Source: Treponema denticola (lineage in GTDB: Bacteria > Spirochaetota > Spirochaetia > Treponematales > Breznakiellaceae). From it: 49,658 nt of DNA. This document shows, piece after piece, positions 19,874 through 29,856 of this stretch (position 1 is its first letter; each line of letters begins with the position of its first letter). Both the position numbers and the translations under genes were made by a program. The notes under the pieces were generated by a model. That model did no database searches. It was not told the origin of the DNA and saw only the letters and a list, made by a program, of their open reading frames with translations. Location: the NCBI GenBank assembly GCA_020719845.1, contig DYPP01000010.1, forward strand, positions 1-49,658, in the 5' to 3' direction.

Positions 19874-21091
19874 ATGAAGCGCATCATCAATTTTTCCAGA
19901 TACTTCCTCCCCACGACGATCCTGTCCTTTGTCCTGATCCTGGCGGGGATCGTCGGCTATTTCGTGAACGGCGGCTTCAACCTGGGCGTCGACTTCCAGG
20001 CCGGCCTGATCCAGGAAGTACAGTTTGCCCCGGCTTCCTTCTCCCTGACCTACACGGGCAAGGGCACCGCGTCCATTTCCATGGAAAAGACGCAGCTGGA
20101 CATCGTCATTTCCGGATCGGACGTCGAAAAAGCCACCTTTTCCTTTCCCTACGCTTCCTACGCCACCGTGGGCGCCCTGATCGACGGGCTGCAGGCGGTG
20201 GAAGCCCTGACGGTGTCCCCCATCGGCGACCGGGCGGGCCAGAGCGTGGACCTGATCCAGAGCGCCCAGGGCAATCCGCGGCTGGGCTCGGTGCCCTATA
20301 CGGTCCATTTCTTGCCCCCCGGGTCGCCGGCCATCGCCATCGATACGGTGCGGCAGGCGCTCAAATCCGTGGGCTCCGCGTCCGTGCAGATGCTGGGCAA
20401 GGGCGAAGAGCGCAAGTTCATGATCCGCATTGAGGACCAGGGGCACGAGTCCGGCTTTGCCCAGACGGCGACGGAACAGATCCAAACCGCCCTGGGGGCC
20501 GCTTTCGGCCAGGATCAGGTGGCCATCGCCCGCACCGACTACGTGGGTGCCCGGTTTTCCAAGCACCTGACCGACCAGGCGGGTTTGCTGGTGGTGCTGA
20601 CGCTGCTGCTGATCCTGGTGTACGCGTCCTTCCGCTTCAAGTTTGAATTCGCCCTGGGCGCGGTGCTGGCCACCGCCCACGACGCGCTGATCATGATCGC
20701 CTTCATCGCCTGGACGCGGATGGAATTCAACACCACCACCATCGCGGCGCTGCTGACCATCCTGGGCTATTCGATCAACGATACCATCGTCATTTTTGAC
20801 CGTATCCGGGAAACCGTCCGGCTCTACCCGGACGACAGTTTTCTGCAGAACATGAACCGGGCGATCACCGAAACCCTGGGCCGGACTTTCATCACCACCG
20901 TCACCACCATGCTGGCGGTCCTGTCGCTTTTCATCTTTACTTCGGGCAGCATGAAGGATTTTGCCCTGGCCCTGCTGGTCGGCATGACCAGCGGCGTATA
21001 CTCCACCATTTTTGCCGCTTCGGCCTTTGTCTACTTCTGGAAGACCCAGGCCGCCAAACGGGCGCTGCGACCGGCTACGGCCAAGGCCTGA
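19874..21091 (+). CDS. secF: Protein translocase subunit SecF
   Basis: SecF partners SecD. The 405-aa product has an N-terminal helix, the NLGVDFQAG motif, a periplasmic domain larger than in E. coli SecF (about 323 aa), and five C-terminal helices with the conserved LGYSINDTIVIFDRIRE. The ATG follows the secD stop with no gap, and its GGAGG lies inside the end of secD, so the two are coupled. A terminator follows. Confidence 0.97.
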   Translation: MKRIINFSRYFLPTTILSFVLILAGIVGYFVNGGFNLGVDFQAGLIQEVQFAPASFSLTYTGKGTASISMEKTQLDIVISGSDVEKATFSFPYASYATVGALIDGLQAVEALTVSPIGDRAGQSVDLIQSAQGNPRLGSVPYTVHFLPPGSPAIAIDTVRQALKSVGSASVQMLGKGEERKFMIRIEDQGHESGFAQTATEQIQTALGAAFGQDQVAIARTDYVGARFSKHLTDQAGLLVVLTLLLILVYASFRFKFEFALGAVLATAHDALIMIAFIAWTRMEFNTTTIAALLTILGYSINDTIVIFDRIRETVRLYPDDSFLQNMNRAITETLGRTFITTVTTMLAVLSLFIFTSGSMKDFALALLVGMTSGVYSTIFAASAFVYFWKTQAAKRALRPATAKA

Positions 21092-21118
21092 ACCCGCCGC
21101 AGAACACGATTGTTTTGG

Positions 21119-21146
21119 GGCCCAGCCACATGGCTGGGCCTTTTTT
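21119..21146 (+). terminator. Rho-independent terminator after secF
   Basis: A perfect 9-bp stem (GGCCCAGCC with GGCTGGGCC) around the loop ACAT is followed by six Ts. It should end the yajC-secDF transcript just before ispH. Confidence 0.92.
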
Positions 21147-21159
21147 GCAAGGATCACAC

Positions 21160-22026
21160 GTGAAAGTCCTACGGGCCAAGTCATACGGTTTCTGCATGGG
21201 CGTCCGGCGGGCGGTGGATATGGCCTACGCCGAAGCCGGTTCGGCGACGACGGCCAAGGTGGCCACCATGGGACCGTTGATCCATAATCCCCAGGCTCTG
21301 GCGGCGCTGCGGGAACAGGGCGTGGATGAGTTGGCCGACGTCGGACCGGCCGCCGACCTGGCGGATACGACGGTGGTCATCCGCGCCCACGGCGTCGCGC
21401 CGGCGGTGCAGCGGCGCCTTGAAGATTCGGGCGCCCGGATCGTGGACGCCACCTGCCCCCGGGTGCGCCTGAGCCAGAAAAAAGCCCGGCTGCTGAGCGG
21501 GGCAGGGTACCGCCTATTTCTGGCCGGGGAAAGCCATCACGGGGAAATCGTCGGCATCCAGGGCTACGCGCCGGACTGTCTGGTGGTGGCCGGCGCGGAG
21601 GAAGCCCGGGAACAAGCCCTGGCGCTGCGGCGGCAGGACGAAGGGTTGAAAACCGCGCTCATCGGTCAGACGACTCTCTCGCAGGAGGAATTCGCGGCCA
21701 TCGCCGCCGCCCTCCGCTCCGTGTTCCCCGACCTGGAAGTCTACGACACCATCTGCCGGGCCACCAAGGACCGGCAGAACGCCCTGCGGGCGCTCTGCGC
21801 CAAGGTAGACGCCCTGGTCATCGTGGGGGGCAAGAATTCCGCCAATACCCGCCGCTTGCACGAGCTTGCCCTGCAGAGCGGCAAGCCCGCCTGGCACGTG
21901 GAAACCGAAGCCGAGCTGCCCGCCGGAATCGGCGCCTACGCGGTGGTCGGACTCAGCGCCGGCGCTTCCACCCCGGACGCGGTCATCGACCGGGTAGAAG
22001 CGCGGCTGCTGTCCCTCCCGAATTGA
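21160..22026 (+). CDS. ispH: 4-hydroxy-3-methylbut-2-enyl diphosphate reductase IspH
   Basis: IspH is the last enzyme of the MEP isoprenoid pathway, making IPP and DMAPP with a [4Fe-4S] cluster. The 288-aa product has the three cluster cysteines C12 (FCMGVRRAV), C99 (DATCPRV) and C199 (DTICRAT), plus the IRAHGV and GKNSANTRRL motifs. The start is GTG at 21160, with AAGGA eight bases upstream. The last codon and the TGA stop (22021-22026) lie inside the left end of a palindromic repeat, so the repeat defines the C-terminus. Confidence 0.96.
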   Translation: MKVLRAKSYGFCMGVRRAVDMAYAEAGSATTAKVATMGPLIHNPQALAALREQGVDELADVGPAADLADTTVVIRAHGVAPAVQRRLEDSGARIVDATCPRVRLSQKKARLLSGAGYRLFLAGESHHGEIVGIQGYAPDCLVVAGAEEAREQALALRRQDEGLKTALIGQTTLSQEEFAAIAAALRSVFPDLEVYDTICRATKDRQNALRALCAKVDALVIVGGKNSANTRRLHELALQSGKPAWHVETEAELPAGIGAYAVVGLSAGASTPDAVIDRVEARLLSLPN

Positions 22027-22196
22027 GGCTGTCTGATAACTCGGTCAGTTATCAGACAGCCTCAGTATTTTCTCGGATTTTGGCGGATTTAAACGGTTTG
22101 TGTTGCTAAAACCAGGTAAAACCGCCAAAATCCTGCAAAAATACAAGATTAAGGTAGCTGTCCCGTAACTCCCTGAGTTACGGGACAGCCTCAATT
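22021..22196 (+). repeat. 176-bp palindromic element, second complete copy
   Basis: The ends are AATTGAGGCTG and CAGCCTCAATT. The left hairpin (22024-22064) is a perfect 18-bp stem with loop CGGTC. The right hairpin (22157-22189) is a 15-bp stem with loop CCT. Compared with the 15736 copy, the right stem carries T at 22161 with A at 22185 where the other has C with G, a pair-preserving change. It overlaps the last six bases of ispH and lies 82 bases before valS. Confidence 0.94.
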
Positions 22197-22208
22197 GAAA
22201 CCGGGTCG

Positions 22209-22237
22209 TTGAATTGTTCATGCCGATCAGTTATCAT
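22209..22237 (+). promoter_or_regulatory. Sigma-70-like promoter of valS
   Basis: TTGAAT (22209-22214) and TATCAT (22232-22237) are 17 bases apart, 41 bases before the valS ATG and 12 bases after the repeat. No T-box leader is visible in the short gap. Confidence 0.55.
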
Positions 22238-22278
22238 CGATTCTCCGGTGCTGTTTATTTCTCGTCAAGGAGTCGTCC

Positions 22279-24933
22279 ATGAAGGCGGTTGAACTGGCTA
22301 AAGCCTATGATCCTCCGAGTTTTGAAGACCGCGTCTACGCCCTGTGGCAGTCCTCGGGCTCGTTTCAGCCCGTTGCCGGTCCGGCAACTGAAAAGCCGAA
22401 AAAACCCTTCGTGGTGGTGATTCCGCCGCCCAACGTCACCGGCGTGCTGCACATGGGCCATGGCTTGAACAATTCCCTGCAGGACATCATCGTCCGCTTT
22501 CACCGCATGAGCGGCGAACCGACGCTGTGGGTGCCCGGTACGGACCACGCGGGCATCGCCACGCAGAACGTGGTGGAAAAAAGACTCAAAAAAGAAGGCA
22601 AATCCCGGCATGACCTGGGGCGGGAAAAATTCGTCGAAGAAACCTGGAAGGTAAAAAACGAACATCACGAAGTAATCAGCCGGCAGCTGGCCAAGATCGG
22701 CGCCAGCGTGGACTGGAGCCGGGAGCGCTTTACCCTGGACGAAGGCCTGTCCACGGCGGTGCGGGAAGTGTTCGTCACCCTCTACGAGCGCAACCTGCTG
22801 TACAAGGGCAAATACTTGGTCAACTGGTGTCCTTCCTGCGGTACCGCCCTGTCGGACGACGAGGTGGAGCACGAGGACGTGGACGGCGCCATGTACCATA
22901 TCCGCTATCCCCGGGCCGGGGGCGACGGCTTTATCGAGGTAGCCACCACCCGGCCGGAGACCATGCTGGGGGATACCGCGGTGGCGGTGCATCCCGAAGA
23001 TGAACGCTACGCGGGCCTGCACGGGACCGGCGTTATTCTGCCTTTGACGGGCCGCACCATCCCGGTGGTGGCGGATGCCTACGTGGACCGGGAATTCGGC
23101 ACCGGAGCGGTCAAGATCACCCCCGCCCACGACCAGAACGACTGGGAACTGGCCCAGCGCCACGATCTGCCGGTGATCAATATTTTGACTCCCGACGGCC
23201 GGCTCAACGACGCGGTTCCGGAAAAATATCGCGGCCTGACCGTGGAAGCGGCGCGCAAGCTGGTGGTGGCCGACCTGGAAGCCGCGGGGCTCTTTGTCGG
23301 CCAGGAAAAAATACACCACGCCATCGGCCACTGCTACCGTTGCCATACGGTGATCGAACCTTTCCTGTCGGAACAGTGGTTCGTGCGCATGAAGCCGCTG
23401 GCGGAGAAGGCGCTCAAAGCCTGGAAGGACGGGGATATCGTCTTTTATCCCAAAAAATGGGAAAACACTTACGAGCACTGGCTGGCCAACATCCGCGACT
23501 GGTGCGTCAGCCGCCAGCTCTGGTGGGGGCATCGCATTCCCGCCTGGTACTGCGCCCACTGCGGCAAGACCGTCGTCGCCCGGGAAGAGCCCCTGGAATG
23601 CCCCTACTGCAAGAGCACCGAGCTGGAACAGGACCCGGACGTGCTGGACACCTGGTTCTCCAGCTGGCTGTGGCCCTTCAGCACCCTGGGCTGGCCCAAG
23701 GATACGGCGGATTTCCGCAAGTACTATCCCACCACGACCCTGGTCACCGCCTACGACATCATCTTCTTCTGGGTCGCCCGGATGATCATGGCGGGACTCG
23801 AGTTTACGGGCAAGGCGCCCTTCCGGGACGTGTACATCCACGGCCTGGTGCGGGACAAGCAGGGCCGCAAGATGTCCAAGAGCCTGGGCAACGGGCTGGA
23901 TCCGCTGGAGCTGGTGCAGGAATACGGCGCGGACGCGCTCAAGTTCACTTTGGCCTTTCTGGCCGCCCAGGGCCAGGACATCCTGATCGACAAGGATTCG
24001 TTCAAGCTGGGCTCCAAGTTCGCCAACAAGGTCTGGAACGCCAGCCGCTACATCCTGATGAACCTGGAAGGCCGCGCGGAAATCCGGAACCCCGAGCTGA
24101 TCCCCATCGACCGCTGGATCTACGCCCGTCTGGACGGCGCCGCGGCCGCCATGGCCGGCGCCTTCCGTTCCTACCGCTTCAACGACGCCGCCGGGACCGC
24201 CTACGAGTACTTCTGGAACGATTTCTGCGACTGGTACCTGGAAGCCACCAAGCTGTCCTTCCGCGGCGGGAGCGAGGCGGAAAAGGATCGGGCGACGGCG
24301 GTGCTGCTGGACGTGCTGGCGGAATCGCTCAAGCTCATCCATCCCCTGATTCCCTTCGTCACCGAAGAAATCTACGGCAAGCTGCCCAACGCCCGGGGCC
24401 TGCTGATCAACGCCCGCTTCCCCGAGGGCATCCCCGGACGGGCGGACCCGGCGGCGGAGGCCGAGTTTGCCGCGGTGCAGGAACTGACGCGCCTGGTGCG
24501 CACCCTGCGCAGCGAATGTACGGTCCCCCCGGAAAAGAAAATCCGGGTGGCCGTATTCACCCAGCCGGAATTTGCCTACGCCGACGCTCTGGACCGCAAC
24601 CGGGGCCTGATCGTCCTTTTGGCCGGCGTGTCGGAACTGTCGCTTTCCGCGTCCCCACCGGGCCGGCAGGAGGGCGCCATCGGCGTGGCGGGCAAGGGGT
24701 TTTCCGCCTTCGTATTCATCCGCGACGCGGTGGATACCCGGCTGCTGGCCCAGAAATTCACCAAGGACCTGGAAAAGGACAAGAAATTCCTGTCCGTGCT
24801 GGAAGCCAAGCTGGCCAACGAGAACTTTGTCCGCAACGCCCCGGTGGATCTGGTCGCGGAAGAACGGGCCAAGCTGCCGGACCTGCGGGACCGGATTCGG
24901 AAAGTACAGACCTATATCCGGGATTTGGGCTAG
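22279..24933 (+). CDS. valS: Valyl-tRNA synthetase
   Basis: This is a class I synthetase that charges tRNA-Val, 884 aa, the usual length. The HIGH motif is HMGH at 58-61 (PPPNVTGVLHMGH) and KMSKS is at 531-535 (GRKMSKSLGNG). The editing domain (about 190-350), an anticodon-binding helical domain and the C-terminal ValS coiled-coil arm (last about 65 residues) are all present. A CPSC/CAHC-type set of cysteine pairs suggests zinc binding. AAGGAG precedes the ATG. Confidence 0.98.
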   Translation: MKAVELAKAYDPPSFEDRVYALWQSSGSFQPVAGPATEKPKKPFVVVIPPPNVTGVLHMGHGLNNSLQDIIVRFHRMSGEPTLWVPGTDHAGIATQNVVEKRLKKEGKSRHDLGREKFVEETWKVKNEHHEVISRQLAKIGASVDWSRERFTLDEGLSTAVREVFVTLYERNLLYKGKYLVNWCPSCGTALSDDEVEHEDVDGAMYHIRYPRAGGDGFIEVATTRPETMLGDTAVAVHPEDERYAGLHGTGVILPLTGRTIPVVADAYVDREFGTGAVKITPAHDQNDWELAQRHDLPVINILTPDGRLNDAVPEKYRGLTVEAARKLVVADLEAAGLFVGQEKIHHAIGHCYRCHTVIEPFLSEQWFVRMKPLAEKALKAWKDGDIVFYPKKWENTYEHWLANIRDWCVSRQLWWGHRIPAWYCAHCGKTVVAREEPLECPYCKSTELEQDPDVLDTWFSSWLWPFSTLGWPKDTADFRKYYPTTTLVTAYDIIFFWVARMIMAGLEFTGKAPFRDVYIHGLVRDKQGRKMSKSLGNGLDPLELVQEYGADALKFTLAFLAAQGQDILIDKDSFKLGSKFANKVWNASRYILMNLEGRAEIRNPELIPIDRWIYARLDGAAAAMAGAFRSYRFNDAAGTAYEYFWNDFCDWYLEATKLSFRGGSEAEKDRATAVLLDVLAESLKLIHPLIPFVTEEIYGKLPNARGLLINARFPEGIPGRADPAAEAEFAAVQELTRLVRTLRSECTVPPEKKIRVAVFTQPEFAYADALDRNRGLIVLLAGVSELSLSASPPGRQEGAIGVAGKGFSAFVFIRDAVDTRLLAQKFTKDLEKDKKFLSVLEAKLANENFVRNAPVDLVAEERAKLPDLRDRIRKVQTYIRDLG

Positions 24934-24941
24934 CGGCAGCC

Positions 24942-25493
24942 ATGAATACCGAGGAAATGCTGCGCCTGAAGAGCATGCACATCGCGCCGTACATGCAGCT
25001 GGCCACGCTGCTGATCGGCAAAAGCCGGGAGGGCGGGGGCAACATGTTCCGCCACCAGCTGGACACCATGGCCACCCTGCTGGACTACGGCTACATCGAC
25101 TCGGTGCTGCTCAAGGCGTCGGTGGTGCACGACCTGGTCGAAGATTTGCCCGATTTCAACCACAACCTGCTCTTGTCCATCGATTACGAAAGCCCCGCAG
25201 TCTACGACCTGGTGCTGGAAGTCTCCCGCCGCCCCGACGAGACCAAGGCCGAATTTTTGACCCGCATCAAAGAAAAGGGTACCCAGCAGGCCAAGGTGCT
25301 CAAGGTGGCGGACCGCATCTCCAACATGATCAGCCTCGGGTTCGTGACCAATACGGAATTCATCGCCCGCTACAGCGACGAAACCGAGCGCTACATCTAC
25401 CCCATCGCGCAAGAGATCAACGTCGCCATGCTGGGCGAACTGGAAACCCTGGTCGCCAGCCGACGCCGCTATCTGGTCAGCTGCGTGTTTTAG
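24942..25493 (+). CDS. HD-domain phosphohydrolase, RelA/SpoT hydrolase-like
   Basis: The 183-aa product is a single HD domain. The order FRHQLDTM...ASVVHDLVEDLPDF...KVLKVADRISNM mirrors the metal-binding and substrate motifs of the (p)ppGpp hydrolase half of RelA/SpoT proteins (HDxxED, then KLADRxxNM). There is no synthetase, TGS or ACT domain, so it could be a stand-alone small alarmone hydrolase. Other nucleotide substrates are equally possible. The ATG follows the valS stop by eight bases, so it is probably co-transcribed with valS. Confidence 0.8.
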   Translation: MNTEEMLRLKSMHIAPYMQLATLLIGKSREGGGNMFRHQLDTMATLLDYGYIDSVLLKASVVHDLVEDLPDFNHNLLLSIDYESPAVYDLVLEVSRRPDETKAEFLTRIKEKGTQQAKVLKVADRISNMISLGFVTNTEFIARYSDETERYIYPIAQEINVAMLGELETLVASRRRYLVSCVF

Positions 25494-25517
25494 GCGCGCT
25501 GCAGCCCGGGGGGTTGA

Positions 25518-26702
<1,185 letters not shown>

Positions 26703-26755
26703 CGCTGATCGTTGCCGGAAACGAGCGGCCCCGCCGGGGCTGAATGATTCCCGCG

Positions 26756-26788
26756 GGCTCCGTCCATCATCGGCCGGAGCCTTTTTTT
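26756..26788 (+). terminator. Intercistronic terminator or attenuator between gap and pgk
   Basis: A 7-bp stem (GGCTCCG with CGGAGCC) around a 12-base loop is followed by seven Ts. It lies 27 bases before pgk, so it may lower pgk expression relative to gap rather than end the operon fully. A small GCCCC/GGGGC hairpin lies just upstream near 26729-26741. Confidence 0.75.
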
Positions 26789-26814
26789 CAGTTCCACGGT
26801 TATCGGAGGAAGAC

Positions 26815-28074
26815 ATGATCAAGACCGTAAAGGATGTAAGTCTCAAGGGCAAACGGATCGTCATGCGGGTGGACTTCAACGTCCCCATGAAGGACGGCAA
26901 GGTGCAGGACGATACCCGCATCACTGCGGCCATTCCGACCATCAAATACGTCCTGGACCAGGGCGCCAAGAGTCTGGTGTTGATGAGCCATCTGGGGGAT
27001 CCCAAAAAAGACGCCAAGAAAGCCCGGGAAAAGGCGGAAAAGGACGGCAGAACCTTTGACGAAGCGGCTTTTATCGCCGGCAAGCACCGCATGGCCCCGG
27101 TGGCGGCCTACCTGCAGGGCAAACTGGGCGTGCCCGTCGCCTTTGCCGGCGAAGATTCTTGCTTCGGCAAGAAAGCCTTCATCGACAGCCAGAAAGACGG
27201 CACGGTGGTGATGCTGGAGAATACCCGCTTTCATAAGGAAGAAACCAGCGAAGACGCGGCGGAACGGGACAAGCTGGCCCGGGAACTGGCCACCTACGGC
27301 GAAGTGTTCGTCAACGACGCCTTCGGCACCGCCCACCGGGACCACGCGTCCACCGCCTCGATCGCCAAATTCGTCCCGGTAGCGGTGGGCGGATTTTTGA
27401 TGCAGAAAGAAGTAGCCTACCTGGAACCCATCGTCGTCAGCCCGGTCAAGCCGCTGGTGGCCATCATCGGCGGCGCCAAGGTTTCTTCCAAGATCGCCGT
27501 GCTGGAAAGCCTGCTCAAGAACGCCTCCGCCCTGGTCATCGGCGGCGGCATGGCCTATACCTTTTTGAAGGCCCAGGGCCATACGGTAGGCAAATCCCTG
27601 GTCGAGGACGACCAGATCGATACGGCCAAGAGCATTCTGGCGGCGGCCCAAAAAGCGGGCGCTGAAATCGTGCTGCCCGTAGACCACGTCTGCGCTGCGG
27701 CCTTCGACGCCGGCGCTGTTCCGGTGGCGGTGGATTCCCTGGACGTGCCCGAAGGCTTGATGGGACTGGACGTGGGTCCCAAGACGGTGGCCAAATACAA
27801 GGCCGTCCTGGCCAAGGCCAAGACCATCGTCTGGAACGGGCCGGTGGGGGTGTTCGAGTTCGAGAATTTCGCCCAGGGGACCAAGGACGTAGCCCTGCTG
27901 GTGGCGGAAGCCACCGGCCGGGGCGCCGTGACCGTGGTCGGCGGCGGCGATTCGGTGGCGGCGGTCAACAAATTCGGCCTGGCCGAAAAAATGAGCCACG
28001 TATCCACCGGCGGCGGCGCCTCGCTGGAACTGCTGGAAGGCAAGAAGCTTCCGGGTATCGAAGTCTGTAGGTAG
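26815..28074 (+). CDS. pgk: Phosphoglycerate kinase
   Basis: PGK transfers the acyl phosphate of 1,3-bisphosphoglycerate to ADP. The 419-aa product shows the N-terminal VDFNVPM and SHLGDPK motifs, the RDHAST segment, GGAKVSSKI at the start of the nucleotide domain, and the C-terminal glycine-rich [10 protein letters not shown] and [13 protein letters not shown]. It is slightly longer than the typical 390-400 aa. TCGGAGGA precedes the ATG. tpiA follows after eight bases. Confidence 0.98.
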   Translation: MIKTVKDVSLKGKRIVMRVDFNVPMKDGKVQDDTRITAAIPTIKYVLDQGAKSLVLMSHLGDPKKDAKKAREKAEKDGRTFDEAAFIAGKHRMAPVAAYLQGKLGVPVAFAGEDSCFGKKAFIDSQKDGTVVMLENTRFHKEETSEDAAERDKLARELATYGEVFVNDAFGTAHRDHASTASIAKFVPVAVGGFLMQKEVAYLEPIVVSPVKPLVAIIGGAKVSSKIAVLESLLKNASALVIGGGMAYTFLKAQGHTVGKSLVEDDQIDTAKSILAAAQKAGAEIVLPVDHVCAAAFDAGAVPVAVDSLDVPEGLMGLDVGPKTVAKYKAVLAKAKTIVWNGPVGVFEFENFAQGTKDVALLVAEATGRGAVTVVGGGDSVAAVNKFGLAEKMSHVSTGGGASLELLEGKKLPGIEVCR

Positions 28075-28082
28075 GAGCAACC

Positions 28083-28829
28083 ATGCGTAATTATTTTATC
28101 GCCGGCAACTGGAAAATGCACAAGACCCGGGCCGAAGCCGCGGAACTGGCCAAGGCGCTGGTCGCCCAGCTCAAGGATGGCAAGCACAAATACCTGGTGG
28201 CGCCTTCCTTTACCGCTCTGGAGACGGTGGCGCCCATCGTCAAGGGTTCCAACATCCTGCTGGGCGCCCAGAATATGGCCGCCGAGGAACAGGGCGCCCA
28301 TACCGGCGAAGTTTCGGTGCTGCAGCTCAAGGATCTGGGCGTGCAGGTGCTCATCCTGGGCCACAGCGAACGCCGGCACGTTTACAAGGAAGACGACGCG
28401 CTGATCAACAAGAAAGTCAAACTGGCCCTCCAGCACGGCCTGGAGGTGATCCTCTGCGTCGGCGAACTGCTGGCGGAGCGGGAAGCGGGCCAGGCGGAAG
28501 CGGTCTGCGAAGCCCAGACCGTCCAAGGCCTGGCGGGCGTATCCGCGACGGACCTGAAGCGCGTAACCATCGCCTACGAACCCGTCTGGGCGATCGGCAC
28601 GGGCAAGACCGCCACGCCGGAAGACGCCGACGCCATCCACGCCTACATCCGCAAGGTGGTGTCCGGTCTGTACGGCGACGCGGCGGCCAAGGCGCTGTGC
28701 ATCCAGTACGGCGGCTCGGTCAAGGCCGACAACGCCGCCCAGCTGATGGGCAAGCCCAACATTGACGGCGCCCTGGTGGGCGGAGCGGCCTTGAAGCCGG
28801 AAACCTTCGTACCCATCGCCAAATTCTGA
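28083..28829 (+). CDS. tpiA: Triosephosphate isomerase
   Basis: This glycolytic isomerase interconverts dihydroxyacetone phosphate and glyceraldehyde 3-phosphate. The 248-aa product has all catalytic residues: N9 and K11 (GNWKM), H94 (LGHSERR) and E166 (AYEPVWAIGTG), plus the phosphate-binding QYGGSV loop. AGGAG precedes the ATG. It is coupled closely to pgk. Confidence 0.98.
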   Translation: MRNYFIAGNWKMHKTRAEAAELAKALVAQLKDGKHKYLVAPSFTALETVAPIVKGSNILLGAQNMAAEEQGAHTGEVSVLQLKDLGVQVLILGHSERRHVYKEDDALINKKVKLALQHGLEVILCVGELLAEREAGQAEAVCEAQTVQGLAGVSATDLKRVTIAYEPVWAIGTGKTATPEDADAIHAYIRKVVSGLYGDAAAKALCIQYGGSVKADNAAQLMGKPNIDGALVGGAALKPETFVPIAKF

Positions 28830-28836
28830 TCCCTCC

Positions 28837-28865
28837 GGCGGATACCCCGTGTACGGGTATCCGCC
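28837..28865 (+). terminator. Strong hairpin after tpiA, probable terminator
   Basis: A perfect 11-bp stem (GGCGGATACCC with GGGTATCCGCC) encloses a 7-base loop eight bases after the tpiA stop. The T tract is short (only TTT after GC), so it could instead be a transcript-protecting hairpin. Confidence 0.6.
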
Positions 28866-28886
28866 GCTTTCCGGACCGATACGCCC

Positions 28887-28915
28887 TTGCATATCTTTTC
28901 GGCATTCGATAAAAT
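28887..28915 (+). promoter_or_regulatory. Sigma-70-like promoter of secG
   Basis: TTGCAT (28887-28892) and TAAAAT (28910-28915) are exactly 17 bases apart, 36 bases before the secG ATG. It may also drive the PTS IIA-like gene and the V-ATPase genes, because no other promoter or terminator was seen before them. Confidence 0.6.
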
Positions 28916-28951
28916 GACCGGCAGTATTTATTCGTAGATGGAGCGTCATAT

Positions 28952-29320
28952 ATGGGTCTTATTGGAATTCTGCTTTTGGTTGTTTTTGTGATCGTCGCCG
29001 TCCTGCTGGTGCTCATCGTGCTGGTGCAGAACGAAGAAGGCGATAGCCTGGGCGGCATCTTCGCCGGCGGCAGCTCATCCGCCTTCGGCTCGCGGTCCGG
29101 CAACGTGCTCACCAAGACGACTTCTATTCTCGGCGCCTTGTTCCTGCTTTCGAGCTTTGGGCTGGCCATGATCAACCGAACTTCCAGCGATACCGGCGTC
29201 GAAGCCGCCGCCCAGTCCTTGCAGACCGGCGCGGCCACGTCCGAGTGGTGGGCGGACGCCGAAGCGGTGCCGGCACCCGAAGCGGCTCCCGGCGAAACCA
29301 CGTCCGAAACGGCCAAGTAG
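28952..29320 (+). CDS. secG: Preprotein translocase subunit SecG
   Basis: SecG is the small, non-essential SecYEG subunit. The 122-aa product has two membrane helices (about 5-26 and 53-72) separated by the conserved loop with VQNEEGDSLGGIFAGGS, then an alanine/glutamate/threonine-rich tail. TGGAG lies upstream. Its position after tpiA is common in many bacteria. Confidence 0.93.
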   Translation: MGLIGILLLVVFVIVAVLLVLIVLVQNEEGDSLGGIFAGGSSSAFGSRSGNVLTKTTSILGALFLLSSFGLAMINRTSSDTGVEAAAQSLQTGAATSEWWADAEAVPAPEAAPGETTSETAK

Positions 29321-29371
29321 GGCCGGATTCCGCTCGGGTCAGCGATACAAATAAACGGAGGGCCGACGTCG

Positions 29372-29845
29372 ATGCTCCTACACGAAACCTTTCCCGTCGA
29401 ATTCATCAAGGTCGGGTTGGAAGCGGAAGACAAGGACGAAGCCTTTGAGGAGCTGGTGGACCTTTTCTGCCAGGCCGCCCATTCCGAGGCCCGGGAGGAA
29501 ATTCTGGCCGCGGTGCGCGACCGGGAAGCCAAGATGTCCACGGGCATCAAAAAGGGCATCGCCATTCCCCACGGCAAAACCAACGCGGTGGACCGGGTAT
29601 ACGGCATCCTGGGCGTATCCAAAAAAGGGATCGACTACGACGCCCTGGACGGAGAACCGGTCTACCTGCTGTTCATGATGCTGGCGCCCCAGAAAGACAC
29701 GGAAAAGCACCTGCGCCTGCTCAAGCGGCTGGCGGAAATTCTGGACAACCCCCAATTCTACACCGACCTGCTGAGTCAGAAAGACGCCCCGGCGGCGCAT
29801 AACATAATCCGAAAATACGAGGACGTGCTCATCGCCCTTGACTGA
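29372..29845 (+). CDS. PTS EIIA fructose/nitrogen-type domain protein
   Basis: The 157-aa protein is a single EIIA domain of the PtsN/fructose family, with the phosphorylatable histidine H67 in GIAIPHGKT. No EIIB or EIIC permease is near, so it is more likely regulatory than transport-linked, like PtsN, although this is inference. GGAGG precedes the ATG. It lies between secG and the V-ATPase genes; only 11 bases separate it from the first of them. Confidence 0.88.
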   Translation: MLLHETFPVEFIKVGLEAEDKDEAFEELVDLFCQAAHSEAREEILAAVRDREAKMSTGIKKGIAIPHGKTNAVDRVYGILGVSKKGIDYDALDGEPVYLLFMMLAPQKDTEKHLRLLKRLAEILDNPQFYTDLLSQKDAPAAHNIIRKYEDVLIALD

Positions 29846-29856
29846 AGCGGGATATC

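Noticed and set aside
21119-21146. The hairpin before ispH as a riboswitch
   Set aside because: A 9-bp perfect stem with six Ts directly after secF is fully explained as a terminator, and the leader before ispH is too short for an aptamer.
22197-22278. A T-box leader for valS
   Set aside because: The gap is only 82 bases and contains a promoter-like pair. No T-box sequence or antiterminator arms are visible.
22255-24342. A 695-codon minus-strand frame opposite valS
   Set aside because: It is the shadow of the valS reading frame in GC-rich DNA and has no start signal or family motif.
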